Positions 24,281 to 36,147 of a DNA stretch of 64,000 nucleotides are shown in pieces. The position numbers were made by a program, and so were the translations under genes. How positions within the stretch are numbered: position 1 is the first letter of the stretch; each line of letters begins with the position of its first letter. Origin of the DNA: Siderastrea radians (lineage: Eukaryota > Cnidaria > Anthozoa > Scleractinia > Rhizangiidae); the NCBI GenBank assembly GCA_964017195.1, contig OZ024887.1:64887630-64951629 (forward strand), written 5' to 3'. The notes beneath the pieces were generated by a model. It saw nothing but the letters and a program-made list of their open reading frames with translations, was not told the origin of the DNA and searched no databases.

Positions 24281-24961
24281 ATCAACTCTTCATCTGAATC
24301 CCTCCGCCGTAGAATAGTAGCATTAAGGAGAAGACGACTTTTTTCGATCAAGTCCAAATTAATTTCTTACATCTTCTGTCTGAGCTTCGCGTATTGATAG
24401 ACGAAAAAAACCCGATTTGGATCGATCTTTTACAGAACGGCAGTTAGTTGCCTGTTTTCCATGTTCTTGATATATGAGAAATGCTTCAAATGAATCAACA
24501 TACCACGAACTGTTGCTTCACTGCTGATACTGGTTGTTATCTCTTCCAATTTCGGATTGAGTACTTAGGACAGCGATGGTGACTCAGGTCGTCGTGGACT
24601 TCCTTTGTGTACTTTTTTCATGTCTTTGATATACGAGAAAATGCTTTCCATAGATGGTGATATGATAATTGTCATTAAAAGCCACATTTCCAACCTTGTC
24701 GTCTTTGCTGAGCCCGCCATCCTTTTTCCCTCCTGGTCAGCGGTTCCCCCACAAAAAACACATGCGCACCATCAACCGCCATCTTGGATGACCTTTGACC
24801 CCCACTCTCATTGGTCCATTCCTTTGACCGGGATCACATGATAAAAAGGAATGGCACGAGTCTCCCATTGGTTCAAAAAATTAGGGGGGTGGGTCTTTTC
24901 GATACAAAACGCCAAATCGACCCACAATACTACTATCACTTTTGCTTAAATAACAAACGTC
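24281..24961. other. Right terminal region of the provirus, no gene seen
   Basis: No open frame of note. Two CCAAT boxes on the reverse strand (ATTGG at 24810 and 24867), and GGATCACATGATAAAAAGG at 24831, similar to the promoter motif at 5712, suggest a terminal promoter. The host repeat starts at about 24962, so the provirus end is inside this stretch. Confidence 0.4.
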
Positions 24962-25690
24962 TGTCATTTTACATACAGCGATTTTTTTGTCAGACGGTTT
25001 ATAATGCGCCCGAATTCGCGGACAGTTTATTGCGAGAAAAATTGAAGTTCATTATTCTTGACATTCCGAGACTCAAAATGTCATGCAGTTTAGTCGAAAC
25101 TATTTGATTTGAATCAGTTTGTTTATTTTTTGTGAAATTGGGACCAGTAATGGTTTTATCGAGAAAGAAATTTTAAAAATTATGAAATGCTAAAAAATCC
25201 GCATGCGCGAGCCACTTGAGTTAATTGCCCCCCGCCAAAATGTACGTCACTGCTTGACAACGGCTCATAAAATCATGAATAACCAGCATAAAAGGAACAC
25301 ACCTTCTCCATCCTTTGAGATTTGGCCTTGATGCGTAAAATTGAAATAAATTTGCTGACAGCCGAGTTTAAAATATTGTAACCACAAAACGTGATATTTG
25401 CGCGCTAATGTAATATGAGCCGTTTACTGAGCATTTTTCCCGGTTTTGGACCCCAGGTTTGTTGCTAGGCAAACATGGCGAATATCACCGAGTACAGTTA
25501 ACACCCGCTATCCCGGCGATTATCTCGAATCCCCCGCTACCTCAGCTCGAACTTTAACCCGTTTCCGTTCCATTCGCTTAGTACTTTTCTGTCATTAACT
25601 TTTGGCACCTCGAGCTTGGTTATATCGAATTCTCTCTCCACCCCTGCTCGAACAAATCATGACAACAGGAAACAACGTTGCATAATTTAA
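24962..25690 (+). repeat. Diverged copy of the 1.43-kb host repeat unit
   Basis: Matches the units at 31890-35900 block by block (CATTTTACA, CAGGCGG-like, AATGCGC, CGAGAAAAATT, AAATCCGCATGCGCGAGCCACTTGAG) with many substitutions. It lies directly right of the provirus. Confidence 0.7.
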
Positions 25691-26424
25691 GCTTGTATGG
25701 TAAATTTTCTTTTTAAATTGGAATAAAAAAGACTTGACTCTTTTAAAATAGATGGCCAACATGATAGAATCGTGCACTAGAGTAACAACAAGAGACAATT
25801 CTCAAACACCAATAATGTTTTGTAAAATTTTTGTGTCAGTCTTGGTTCTATAAACAGATAAATAAAATAAAATTTGACACAACTTTCGCTATCTCCAACC
25901 TCTCCTGTCTCCAACAATTTTTCGCTTCTCTTGAGCGTTCGAGAAAGCAAGGAATCTACTGCATTTCAATAAACGTGATACTGTTGATGGGGGATTTAAT
26001 TTGAAATTGCTACTGTACGTTTAAAATAAACATGAACTTTCCTGTCAACTCCAGCAAAGGCGATAATCGCAGTCTAAAATGTATTAGGCTTTCATATTTC
26101 CGATCTGTCAATTTGAATTAGTCTTTTACTACGCCGGAATTACTTTCGGGAGGTGGCCAAGCTACCAGGAGGTCTAACAGCCTAAAACCTGTAGCATTCT
26201 TTTTCAGATAAAGAGCCGCCTCTTTAGACCAAAAAAGGCATGAGTATTCAGACAAAACGACTTAAACCGTTCCCAACTTTCAAGCCAAAATGACTGACTA
26301 GTCCCCAGGCGTTGGTCTTTCGTAGAACGCGTTGCGCGTGAAGTTGCCGGACAGTTGAGGAGAATGTACGCTTCGTCTCTTTCCTGTCAAGCCTCGCGTT
26401 CCTGTTTCCCCCAACAATGAAAGA
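25691..26424. other. Host intergenic DNA
   Basis: AT-rich, no convincing frame or element seen. Confidence 0.5.
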
Positions 26425-26671
26425 CAAGGAAGCCTGGAGACGAGGCAGCCAAAACAGCAAAGAGCTATGTGCTATACCAGGCTTCTGTCAATCCCTGTAC
26501 ACTCAAACTAGGAATATAAACCTGATACCTTATTTCCCGCCAAACCGGCTCTCTGAGGCTGTATACACCCTTATAACCATGGGGGAAGTGGGGATATGAC
26601 CAGGTCATACAATTTATTTTGTTTTGTTTTGTTTTTTGTATCAACGAATCTATTTTCTCTGATCCACAGAA

Positions 26672-27280
26672 ATGCTTAAACAACTTATTTTAGCGTTTGC
26701 CACACTCGCTTCCTTTGCAAGTTACGTAGGAGCACAGTCGATCTCTTGTCAACCTTTGACAACAACAGAACTGGAGCTCAAACTGGATTCGTTTGGCGGT
26801 TATAACAAGCGCTATCAAGCGATCACAAGCAAGGATACTGAGAATTTCCCCATCCTTCTCAATCATCCAGCCGCTGTGAAATTGCCTGTATATAAGCTCC
26901 CTACCATTATCAAAAAGCTGTTCCGTGGCAAGAGACAGGCCAACTCTTTCCCACAAACAAATTTCACAAGTGTCGCAAAACGAGGCTCTCTCGACCAAAA
27001 TGGCTACCATCGCCTGTGCACCGAGTGGTCAGCGGTCACCACACTTTCACCCAATTATTTCCCGCGCTATCTGAACGAAGTGATCTGCGACAAGAAGGAC
27101 AACGGTTGCCTTGGTCCCGAAGGAGCCTGTATCCAAGGAAGTTTCGTTGTGAACGTTTTGAAGAATACAGGTGTATGCGGAGCTGATGGAAAAGAGACCT
27201 GGGAACATGTGAGCCAGTCTGTCAGATCGTGCTGTAGCTGTCGGCTATATCCGGGCTCATCTTTAAGCGGATTATTGTGA
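26672..27280 (+). CDS. Secreted cystine-rich ligand precursor, copy 1
   Basis: 202 residues. Signal peptide about 1-21 (LILAFATLASFASYVGA), propeptide, furin site RGKR at 85-88, and a mature domain with Cys at 116, 139, 146, 153, 169, 187, 188 and 190. The order (P-Y-F-P-R-Y-L-N-E, then C, later W and CCSC) resembles cystine-knot ligands of the IL-17 and Trunk/noggin type. A receptor-binding role outside the cell is inferred. Just before the ATG stands an acceptor-like tract ending GATCCACAG, so a 5' untranslated exon probably lies upstream. Three near-identical genes occur in the window. Confidence 0.8.
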   Translation: MLKQLILAFATLASFASYVGAQSISCQPLTTTELELKLDSFGGYNKRYQAITSKDTENFPILLNHPAAVKLPVYKLPTIIKKLFRGKRQANSFPQTNFTSVAKRGSLDQNGYHRLCTEWSAVTTLSPNYFPRYLNEVICDKKDNGCLGPEGACIQGSFVVNVLKNTGVCGADGKETWEHVSQSVRSCCSCRLYPGSSLSGLL

Positions 27281-27442
27281 CACTGTTATGTTTGGGGCAA
27301 AAATTGTTTCTTCCTACATCTCAGTATTTTTCTTGTATTATAGTTCTTGCATCGTTTAATTTATTTGTTACATCGTTTAATATATAATACCAAACGTGAG
27401 CCAAAGGCAATATTCTCATGGCATTATCAGGGTACCTCTTAG

Positions 27443-28008
27443 TAGCCTGCGAGCAGGCTCACTTAGTGTATTATTCGCGCGAGTAACTTGGAGCCGCGAT
27501 TTGCGAGTCGGCGAGCGAAGCGAGTCAGCGAAAAATGGGGCGAGGAAAAGTTCTTCTCGCCGACTCGCTTCGGCTCGCCGGCTAGAAAATCGCGGCTCCA
27601 CCAAGTCCACCGCGGTCAAACGTCGGAGGCAGTTTTTTCGTTTTAATTCCAAGATTTATTCACGATGCCGTCGAGCCATGAGCAAGGATATATAAAATAG
27701 TGGGTGAGTGTAAATACATTTTAATTTCTCTCAAATAAACGAGTTTCTTTGCTATTTAGATGTTCCGCACCTGAACAAAATTACCTTTACAAATTGCGCC
27801 GACAAGTCCGTTTCCCGTTTTCAAACACTTAGAACTTTTTAGTAAACATTTTAAAAAATCAGCAGTATACTGGTACAGTATCAAACGTTGATCAGTGATA
27901 ATAGTTCCCTTATCTTTGAAGTACTTTTCTTTTTTTTCTCGTTTGACCGTGGTGAAGGCTCCAAGTTACTCGCGCGAAAAATACACTAAATGTGCCTGCT
28001 CTCAGGCT
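27443..28008 (+). mobile_element. Foldback MITE (TAGCCTGC family) interrupted by a second insertion
   Basis: Left arm TAGCCTGCGAGCAGGCTCAC with TTGGAGCCGCGATTTGCGAG; the arm is repeated inverted up to 27600 and resumes at about 27957 with CTCCAAGTTACTCGCGCG and CTGCTCTCAGGCT. A second copy at 37041 lacks the interruption. Both stand about 165 bases after the stop of a ligand gene, so the insertion predates that gene duplication. Confidence 0.75.
27601..27956 (+). mobile_element. Short element nested in the MITE
   Basis: About 355 bases absent from the sister copy. Near the ends are CCACCGCGGTCAAACG and CGTTTGACCGTGGTG, inverted to each other with one mismatch. GGCTCCA occurs on both sides as a possible target duplication. 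Confidence 0.65.
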
Positions 28009-28436
28009 TTCTTCTTAGGTCCTGTCCTTACTGATGTGTTTTCCTTTGAATACCAACATTCATTTCATAGTTTTAATGTAGACGAGAATGCATCATAGTG
28101 TGTCCGTTTTCTGTCAACTTAGTGTAGACACGGGAACATCACGTTTCGTAGTGTGGACGATAATAGGGTATGCGCCGTCAAACGAAAACGCACGATTTCA
28201 ATTGGTGCTTAGTGCTAAGTTGAATATTTCACGTGATATGATACTAAACTGAAATCTTTGTTAGCACGGATTACACGCCACTAAGCCCGTTTCCTCCTTG
28301 TACCCTTCTTTCAAAGAGCTATGATCAGCTATACTTTCCTGTGTTACTGTTTATAACACGGTAAAAAGTAGTTATGAGGCGTGAATGAAATGCCCACTGA
28401 GCTGGATCATCGAGCAGTACTAAGCCTTTCCTGTGG

Positions 28437-28509
28437 TAGCCTCCCACACAGTCGTTTTGTGGGGCGTAGGGTGATACGACTCCTCTAAAAACGACTGCGT
28501 GGGAGGCTA
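28437..28509. mobile_element. 73-bp MITE with empty site in arm B
   Basis: TAGCCTCCCACACAGTCG at the left and CGACTGCGTGGGAGGCTA at the right form terminal inverted repeats. The inverted sister arm at about 44215 has the uninterrupted site (CTTTCCTGTGG joined to TGGAAATTA on the reverse strand). Flanks TTCCTGTGG and TCCCTATGG look like a 9-bp duplication with two later changes. Confidence 0.8.
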
Positions 28510-30010
28510 TCCCTATGGTGGAAATTACAATACTGCAAAAGGTATCCGTTACTGACCATTCAAATAAAAGCCCCTGAGCCATTTCCAAAAGATGGCATGG
28601 AGTTTGTGTTTGTTTTTTACGCACGGAAATGGCATTGCATGAAATGTTTACTCTGTACTCTTACTTCAGCTAGAAAAGAACATTAAATCTCAAAAACATC
28701 TGAAAACTGCAATTAGTTTTTGCCAATCGTTTCTAGTTTCACACAAACACAAAAAAAATCTACGAGATTATCATTCTTTATATCTAATACAGCCCTTAAA
28801 AAGGCAATTAGGACACATCAATACGAACCTTAAGATAAACGCAAACTAACTGAAACCCTCGCGTTCTGTCACTGTAAGGAATTAAGGTTATGAGCTCTGG
28901 ACTTTTTCCCTCTATGTACAGTTGAGTTCAACGAAATCAAAATGAAAACCTGTACCCAAACATTTTAGCCATGCAATCGTCCAGTCTAACTAATTAGCTT
29001 TTCATGAAATCCCAAGTGCGACTATTCAGATAAAAGCTACTTAGAAGCACATTCCCTTGTGGTTTTACTTTTGAGTCTGTGGACGAAATCCTGAAGTGTG
29101 ACCAGTCAAATAGCGCAAAGAAGGACAAAATGTTGTAAAAATAAACGAGCCACAATTGGCCCAAATTAATAAAACAGTAGTAATGTACATCTAGCAATCG
29201 CTGTGCTTGTCCACACACTCAAACACGTCTTTCAAAAGATCATCATTCTGGCCTATTCCTTATTATTATCCCTTATCAAATATCTAGCAGAGCTCTTAAA
29301 AAGAAAAAAAAACAATGAGAGCACTTCCGGTACCACCCTTAAACTTTCAAGCCCCAATATTATATATGCTACGATATCAGTTGGAAGAATTTGAATAAGC
29401 ATCAAGACATTTCATCTTTGATGATCATTTTCTTGATTCTCATTAACGGTACGTTTGATCAAGTACTGATATTGTTAGGAGAAAGTAAGTGCTTATCACT
29501 ATTTGGGCTGAAAGGGTTAAGGGCTAAGATAAACGTTTCCCACTATTGTCACGTTCTTGTTACGTATCGACGCAAGCTTAGAACATTTGCAGTGCTGGTA
29601 CAAAAAACGCTTTTAAAAACTACAAAGCGAACTTAAATCGCGAATGGTTCAGCACAGGTCAGTACTCAATAGGAAGAAAAACACTTCGCAATAAAAATAC
29701 AAATTTTACAGGTGAAGACAAAACAGGAAAATCGTCATCGTTACGTGCCTCGCCAGTCCAACATATCATTCCTTCCGTGAGATAAGTGACTGTTTCAAAC
29801 TGCTCTTACGACAAAACACTACACAAGATACGTAGAGGATATTATAAGGCAGCGCGAAGGTATGAGATTTATTTTAATGGTAGAAACAATATTTTACGAA
29901 CGAGCGCAGCGAGTAAGTAAAATATTGCTTTTTTAACACGACAAAATAAAATTCAAATCTTCAGCCGCCGTGTAACTTACTTTTTATTATATATTATAGA
30001 AAAGAGCGTT

Positions 30011-31240
30011 TTTGCACAAAAAGCGGGAAAAGCGAGAAATGGCGTCATTGATATCCTAACTAGTGAGGATATGGAAAATACGCCATTCCTGGATGGATTC
30101 CTGGATGTTGTTTCGTATACCATGGACTATTTTTCACTAAAAACCTATAGTCTATATAATAAAAAACGTCAAAAAAACCTATCGAGCTAACTTCCATTCC
30201 AACTGGAGCAAAGTTAAGTCGTTGGAAAAGAAAAAACCAGTCTAAAACTGATGCAATTTCATTTACTTCCTTCTATCGCTAACATGATCACCTGCAGTCA
30301 ATGATATTGCTACCAGTAACAAGAAAATGCACTGTAATAAAACCACAAACAAACTTGCATCTAACGCACATGTTTGACATCTAGATTCTACTGAGATATT
30401 TACAGCCAATGACATAATTTGGCGTCATCGATATCCTAACGTCATCGATGTCCTAACTAGTGAGGATATGGAAAATACGCCACTCCTAAATGGTTTCCTG
30501 GATCTTGTTTCGTATACTATGAACTTTAAGAGTGGTCTATTTTTCACTAAAACACTATTGTCTATATCAAAATCAAACGTCAAAAAGACCTATCGAGCAA
30601 CTTCCATTCCAACTGGAGCAAAGTTAAGTCGCTGGAAAAGAAAAAACCAGTCTAAAACTGATGCAACTTCATTTACTTCCTTTTATCCCTAACATGATCA
30701 CCTGCAGTCAATGATATTGCTACCAGTAGCAAGAAAATGCACTGTAATAAAACCACAAACAAACTTGCATCTAACGCACATGTTTGACATCTAGATTCTA
30801 CTGAGATATTTACAGCCAATGAGATAATTTGGCGTCATCGATATCCTAACGTCATCGATGTCCTAACTAGTGAGGATATGGAAAATACGCCACTCCTAAA
30901 TGGTTTCCTGGATCTTGTTTCGTATACTATGAACTTTAAGAGTGGTCTATTTTTCACTAAAACACTATTGTCTATAAATCAAAAACGTCAAAAAAAAAAC
31001 CTAATGAGCAACTTCCATTCCAACTGGAGCAAAGTGAAGTCGTTGGAAAAGAAAAAACCAGTCTAAAACTGATGCAACTTCATTTACTTCCTTCTATCCC
31101 TAAGCAAGGATATTGCTATCAGTTACAAGAAAATGCACTGTAATAAAACCACAAACAGACTTGCATCTAACGCCCATGTTTCACATCTAGGTTCTACTGA
31201 GATATTTACAGCCAATGACATAATTTCCGTTGCCAGAATA
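30011..31240 (+). repeat. 410-bp tandem repeat, about three units
   Basis: Units start at GGCGTCAT near 30042, 30421 and 30831; the spacing of the last two is exactly 410. Each unit has CTAACTAGTGAGGATATGG and an identical run of further blocks. Short open frames inside are by-products of the repeat. The inverted arm B has only one unit. Confidence 0.85.
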
Positions 31241-31889
31241 TAAAATCAGGGTAAGAAGTCGACTTGGATAAGATCTTTAAGGTCGAATGCCGACAAGAGC
31301 TGTTTACAATCACCCTGAGAAGCACATTTAATCTGAAGGTAAGCTTTCGCTAACAACATGTCAGTGTAATAGTAGGGACGGGAAAAAATGTAAAAAAGGA
31401 TATGCAGTGATCACCAAGAGGAACTTGTTGAAAACTGTCAATGTGCCATGCATGTGTCAAGTTCCATTTACATTGAAGCGCTATGGATTTGACTATTGTT
31501 CCTTCATCGACTCTATCCTTTTTTTCGTGTCTTCTGTTTTGTTTTCTGTTTTTTCGGAGAAGTATAGCTGATCGTCTCGGAAAGCCATTCATTTTCAAGC
31601 GCAAAAAGATTTAATTTTGCTCACAGACTTGGCCTGTTTTTCAACGCTTGAAATAAGACTCGATTGATTGTTTTAATGCTGTCTTGTTGTCATCTACCAA
31701 CATGACATATTCAGTTTTCGTTGTGTGAAGTTATAACATTCTGATTTTTTAACAGAAATGCTTCTCAGCTCTAAACAGATCTTACATCTAGCATTGTCAA
31801 GTTTCCTAGTTTAAAAAAAAAAACAGGCCGCATATTTTTTGGAAGGTTGATTTCTGCAATACCGGTATCAGTGTTTGCTTGTTCTTTTT

Positions 31890-33157
31890 TGTGAAATTAA
31901 GACTGGTAATACTTTTTTCGAGAAAGACATTTTTAAATTTTGAAATGCTAAAAATCCGCATGCACGAGCCACTTGAGAACTGTACGCATAAAAGAAACAC
32001 ACGTTCTGCGTACTTTTGTGAGTGGGCTTTGGTGCGTAAAACTGAAATTAATTTGGTGACAGCCGAATTTTTGATATTGCAACCACAAAAATGTCTATAC
32101 GTTAAAGGCGTTTACTCAGCATTTTTACAGTTCAGGGCGCCATGTTTGTTGCTGGGCAAACAGGGAAGATATCGACCAACATCGCCGAACACAGCATACA
32201 CCCGTTTTCCCGTCTATGTTGAATAATCTTGGTTATCTCGAATCCCTACCTTTCTCAGCTCGAACTGAAACATGTTTCCATAACATTTGCTTCGTCTTCT
32301 TCTTTTATTTACTGTTGGCTTTCTGGAACTCGGTTTACCGAATCCCCCCCTCCCCCCACCCATCTCGAACAACGCGTGACAACAATAAACGGTTCACGAG
32401 TTAAACTTGTATGATAAAATTTCTTTTTAAATTACCAAAAAAAAAAAAAAGACTTGATTGATTTAGAACTGATAGTGTTTGCCAAGGAGGCTTGGTATCC
32501 GTCAATTGCAAACATGTTCTTTGCCTATGTAGTGTCATATACCTCAGCCAACACCTGGAAGAACTTTTCGAAAACTAACAATATGCCATTTATGTGTCGA
32601 GTTTTATTTAAGTTGAAGCTTTGTGGATTTAGCTATTGTCCTTTCATTGCTTCACTTTTTATTCGGTTTTGTTTTTTCGGGGAAGTAGCTGATCGTCTCG
32701 GACAACATGCATTCATTTCCAAGCGCATAAAGATTCAATTATACTAAAAGGCTTCGCCCATTTTTAAACGCTTCGGTCTGAGAAATGAGAACTACACTGA
32801 GCTACATACAATAAGACGAGCTTATTACGACGACTCATTCAGTTTTTTTGTGGCCTTATCTGTTCTTGTCATTTGTCAACTTGACGCATTCAGTTTTCGC
32901 TGTGAGAAGTTGTAACTTTCTTAGTTTTTAAAGTAAAGGAGTCTTTGTTCTAGACAAACCTTGGATCCGGCGTCGTGAAGTTTTCTATTTAAAAAAAACG
33001 GGATATTCTTTTGCCTTTTCTTTCTTTCTTTTCTTTTTTGTTCCAACGTTTTTTTCTGTATTACAATGTTTGCTTCCTCTGAACAGACCGTAAAACTGAC
33101 AGAATATAAAATCACATTTCTAAAAGGCTTCTTCATTGATCACTTTAACAAATGTCT
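31890..33157 (+). repeat. 1.43-kb tandem repeat, unit 2 (partial)
   Basis: Nearly identical to 34205-35463. Includes the AAATCCGCATGC, GTACGCATAAAAGA, CCCCCCTCCCCCCACCC and GACTTGATTGATTTAGAAC blocks. Confidence 0.85.
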
Positions 33158-34030
33158 AATATATAGATTTAGCCAAGCCAAAAAGCGGAGCCCCTCTTTT
33201 TGTTTTGTCTGTTTTTTGCTTTTGTTTTGTTTTTGCTGGCAGTTATTAATTTGTGAAAATACTCTCATCCAAGTCGTTTTATTAAAAAACAAACAAACAA
33301 ACAAACAAAGAAAAAAAAGAAAAAAAATCTTGCTCCCGCTGAGCGTCGAACCCGGCTCGTCGGCGTGAGGTGCCGGTAACTAATCCACTAGGCCACGGGC
33401 GTTAGACACTGTTTCAGCACTTACTTTTAATACTTATTTCTTTCTTCGTGACAAGCTGCCTATCAGCATGAAAATACTGGTGTTTTTCCTGGCAAAATGT
33501 GTTCGAAACGCCGTAAAAACCATGGTTGTGGACAGAAAAAACCAAAAAGCCTAGCTCTGCTATATTTGGCGTCGAAACCGCTGCGAAAAGCTGCGAACTC
33601 AAGCGGTGTGCCGACCGAGTTTGAACAGAACCGACGAGGCAAATTTGAACTTTTTGCCTGAACTTTATCGCCGAGTTTCTTTCGCCTAGATTGAACTTTT
33701 CCCCTTCCACCAAAAAGACAACTGAGTGTTCTTTTAAACTTTTTTTTTTCCATTAACAAATTTGTTTTTGACTTTTGTTGTCTTTGCTTGTTTTGCTACA
33801 ACGCGGGTCAACATGCGATTTCGCGCTGAAAACACACGGGATTCAGCACAGGGTTATATCCAGTGTAGGAAGTGTATTGGTAGGCCTGTGGTGCGGACGG
33901 ACGGACGGACGGACGGACGGATGTACGGTCACGTGACTACTACGTCACTACCAAAATTTTTTGGCTTCATAGATTACCAAATTTCCTTAGCAATGGAGCT
34001 CCGCTGACGCGCTAGCGCGCTGGCTCCGCT
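33158..34030. mobile_element. 873-bp insertion at a tandem-unit junction
   Basis: The neighbouring junction at 35463 runs directly from AACAAATGTCT into ATCATTTTACAC; here 873 bases are inserted. GCGGAGC near the left end and GCTCCGC at the right end are inverted. CTA stands at both edges, a possible 3-bp duplication. It carries the tRNA-like sequence and a (GGAC)n run at 33896-33919. Confidence 0.7.
33331..33401 (-). repeat. tRNA-like sequence (SINE head or decayed tRNA)
   Basis: The reverse strand has an A box (TGGCCTAGTGGATTAG) and a B box (GGGTTCGACGC), a CGGC/GCCG anticodon stem with a 7-base loop carrying CTC, and a short acceptor-like pairing. The residue before the anticodon is C instead of T. 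A poly-T/C stretch follows, as in a tRNA-derived SINE. Not a confident functional tRNA. Confidence 0.5.
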
Positions 34031-35463
34031 ATCATTTTACACATAACAAATTTCATGTCAGGCGGATTATAATGCGCCTGAATACGCGGAAAGTTTATAA
34101 TAACGAGAAAAATTAAAGTTAATCATTCTCGACACTACGAAACTTTAAATGTCATGCAGTGATGTCCCAGTTAACTATTTGATTTGAAAGTTTGTTTATT
34201 TGTTGTGAAATTAAGACCAGCAATGCTTTTAACGAGGAGAGAATTTTAAAATTTTAAAATGCTAAAAATCCGCATGCGCGAGCCACTTGAGAAATGTACG
34301 CATAAAAGATACACACGTTCTGCGTACTTTTGTGAGTGGGCTTTGGTGCGTAAAATCAAAATTAATTTGGTGACAGCCGAATTTTTGATATTGCAACCAC
34401 AAAAATGTCTATGCGTTGAAGGCGTGTACTCAGCATTTTTACAGTTTAGGACGCCATGTTTGTTGCTGGGCAAACATCGCAAGTAACGACCAATATCGCC
34501 GAACACAGCATACACCCGTTTTCCCGTCTATGTCGAATAATCTTGGTTTTCTCGAATCCCTTCCTTTCTCAGCTCTAACTGAAACATGTTTCCATAACAT
34601 TTGCTTTGTCTTCTTCTTTTATTTACTGTTGGCTTTCTGGAACTCGGTTTACCGAATCCCCCCCTCCCCCCACCCATCTCGAACAACGCGTGACAACAAT
34701 AAACGGTTCACGAGTTAAACTTGTATGATAAAATTTCTTTTTAAATTAGCAAAAAAAAAAAAAGACTTGATTGATTTAGAACTGATAGTGTTTGCCAAGG
34801 AGGCTTGGTACCCTTCGATTGCAAACATGTTCTTTGCATATGTAGTGTCATATACCTCAGCCAACACCTGGAAGAACTTTTCGAAAACTAACAATATGCC
34901 ATTTATGTGTCGAGTTTTATTTAAGTTGAAGCTTTGTGGATTTAGCTATTGTCCTTTCATTGCCTCACTTTTTATTCGGTTTTGTTTTTTCGGGGAAGTA
35001 GCTGATCGTCTCGGACAACATGCATTCATTTCCAAGCGCATAAAGATTCAATTATACTAAAAGGCTTCGCCCATTTTTAAACGCTTCGGTCTGAGAACTA
35101 CACTGAGCTACATACAATAAGACGAGCTTATTACGACGACTCATTCAGTTTTTTTGTGGCCTTATCTGTTCTTGTCATTTGTCAACTTGACGTATTCAGT
35201 TTTCGCTGTGAGAAGTTGTAACTTTCTTAGTTTTTAAAGTAAAGGAGTCTTTGTTCTAGACAAACCTTGGATCCGGCGTCGTGAAGTTTTCTATTTAAAA
35301 AAAACGGGATATTCTTTTGCCTTTTCTTTCTTTCTTTTCTTTTTTTTTCCAACGTTTTTTTCTGTATTACAATGTTTGCTTCCTCTGAACAGACCGTAAA
35401 ACTGACAAGAATATAAAATCACATTTCTAAAAGGCTTCTTCATTGATCACTTTAACAAATGTC
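34031..35463 (+). repeat. 1.43-kb tandem repeat, unit 3 (complete)
   Basis: From ATCATTTTACACATAAC to AACAAATGTCT; followed immediately by the start of another unit. Confidence 0.85.
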
Positions 35464-35900
35464 TATCATTTTACACATAACAAATTTCATGTCAGGCGGA
35501 TTATACTGCGCCTGAATACGCGGAAAGTTTATAATAACGAGAAAAATTAAAGTTAATCATTCTCGACACTACGAAACTTTAAATGTCATGCAGTGATGTC
35601 TCAGTTAAGTATTTGATTTGAAAGTTTATTCATTTGTTGTGAAATTAAGACCAGCAATACTTTTAACGAGGAAAGAATTTTAAAATTTTAAAATGCTGAA
35701 AATCCGCATTCGCGAACCACCTGACTTAAGTCGCCACTCACCAAAATGTACGTCACTACTTGACAACGACTTTTTCTAGATACCATGGAATCATAAAGAA
35801 CCTGCAAAATGAAACAAATGTTCTGCGTACCTTTTGTGAGTTGGCTTTGTAGCGTAAAATTAAAATCAATTTGCTGACAGCCGAGTTTAACAACTTACTT
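35464..35900 (+). repeat. 1.43-kb tandem repeat, unit 4 (partial)
   Basis: Starts exactly like unit 3 and keeps similarity for about 430 bases, up to the CTGACAGCCGAGTTTAA block. Confidence 0.8.
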
Positions 35901-35968
35901 ACGGGAGCGGTCGCTTACGAGAACTTTTAATTACAAATTTTAAGTGACAATTCAAACAGTATTTCACA

Positions 35969-36147
35969 TAGCCTGCGTAGCTGGCGGAATTGTATTTGCC
36001 CTCGTAGTTTTGGCGGCTTTGCCGCGAGAAGCGAGCGCCGAAGGCGCGAGGAATAAAGCGTCTCCTCCCCATTCTCCGCGCGGCTTCTTCTCCTCTACCA
36101 AGCCAAAACTTTGCGCACGCGAACGATCCCGCCGGCTACGCAGGCTA
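35969..36147. mobile_element. Mutator-like MITE with perfect 9-bp target duplication
   Basis: Terminal inverted repeats TAGCCTGCGTAGCTGGCGG and CCGGCTACGCAGGCTA. Flanked by TATTTCACA on both sides (35960-35968 and 36148-36156). 179 bp, inside the 5' flank of ligand copy 2. Confidence 0.88.

Larger units (their letters stand above)
1..24950. mobile_element. Adintovirus / Polinton-like provirus (left end outside window, right end approximate)
   Basis: The segment carries a protein-primed family B polymerase, a retroviral-type integrase with chromodomain, a double-jelly-roll capsid protein, an adenain-type protease, a FtsK/HerA packaging ATPase and a parvovirus-type phospholipase A2. This combination defines Polintons/adintoviruses. 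All these frames are open and gene spacing is virus-tight, with ATGA overlaps and TATA boxes directly before starts, so the copy looks young or recently active. The left terminus is outside the window. The right terminus lies between the last viral stop (24280) and the start of a host repeat at about 24962. No terminal repeat can be verified because the left end is missing. Confidence 0.93.
28255..31420 (+). repeat. Inverted segmental duplication, arm A
   Basis: Matches the reverse complement of 42640-44395 in many blocks, for example ATTACACG and GTTTCCTCCTTGTACC near 28280 against GGTACAAGGAGGAAAC near 44335, and GGATATGCAGTGATCACCAAG-type sequence near 31395 against 42660. Arm A is longer because of a 410-bp tandem array and a small MITE. 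Confidence 0.75.

Noticed and set aside
27416..27695. Arg/Ser-rich frames on both strands
   Set aside because: They arise from the palindromic MITE arms.
33331..33401. Functional tRNA gene
   Set aside because: The base before the anticodon and the acceptor pairing are not standard and the sequence lies in a mobile insertion; SINE head is more likely.
33896..33919. GGAC run as a CRISPR-like or coding repeat
   Set aside because: It is a simple tetranucleotide microsatellite without spacers.
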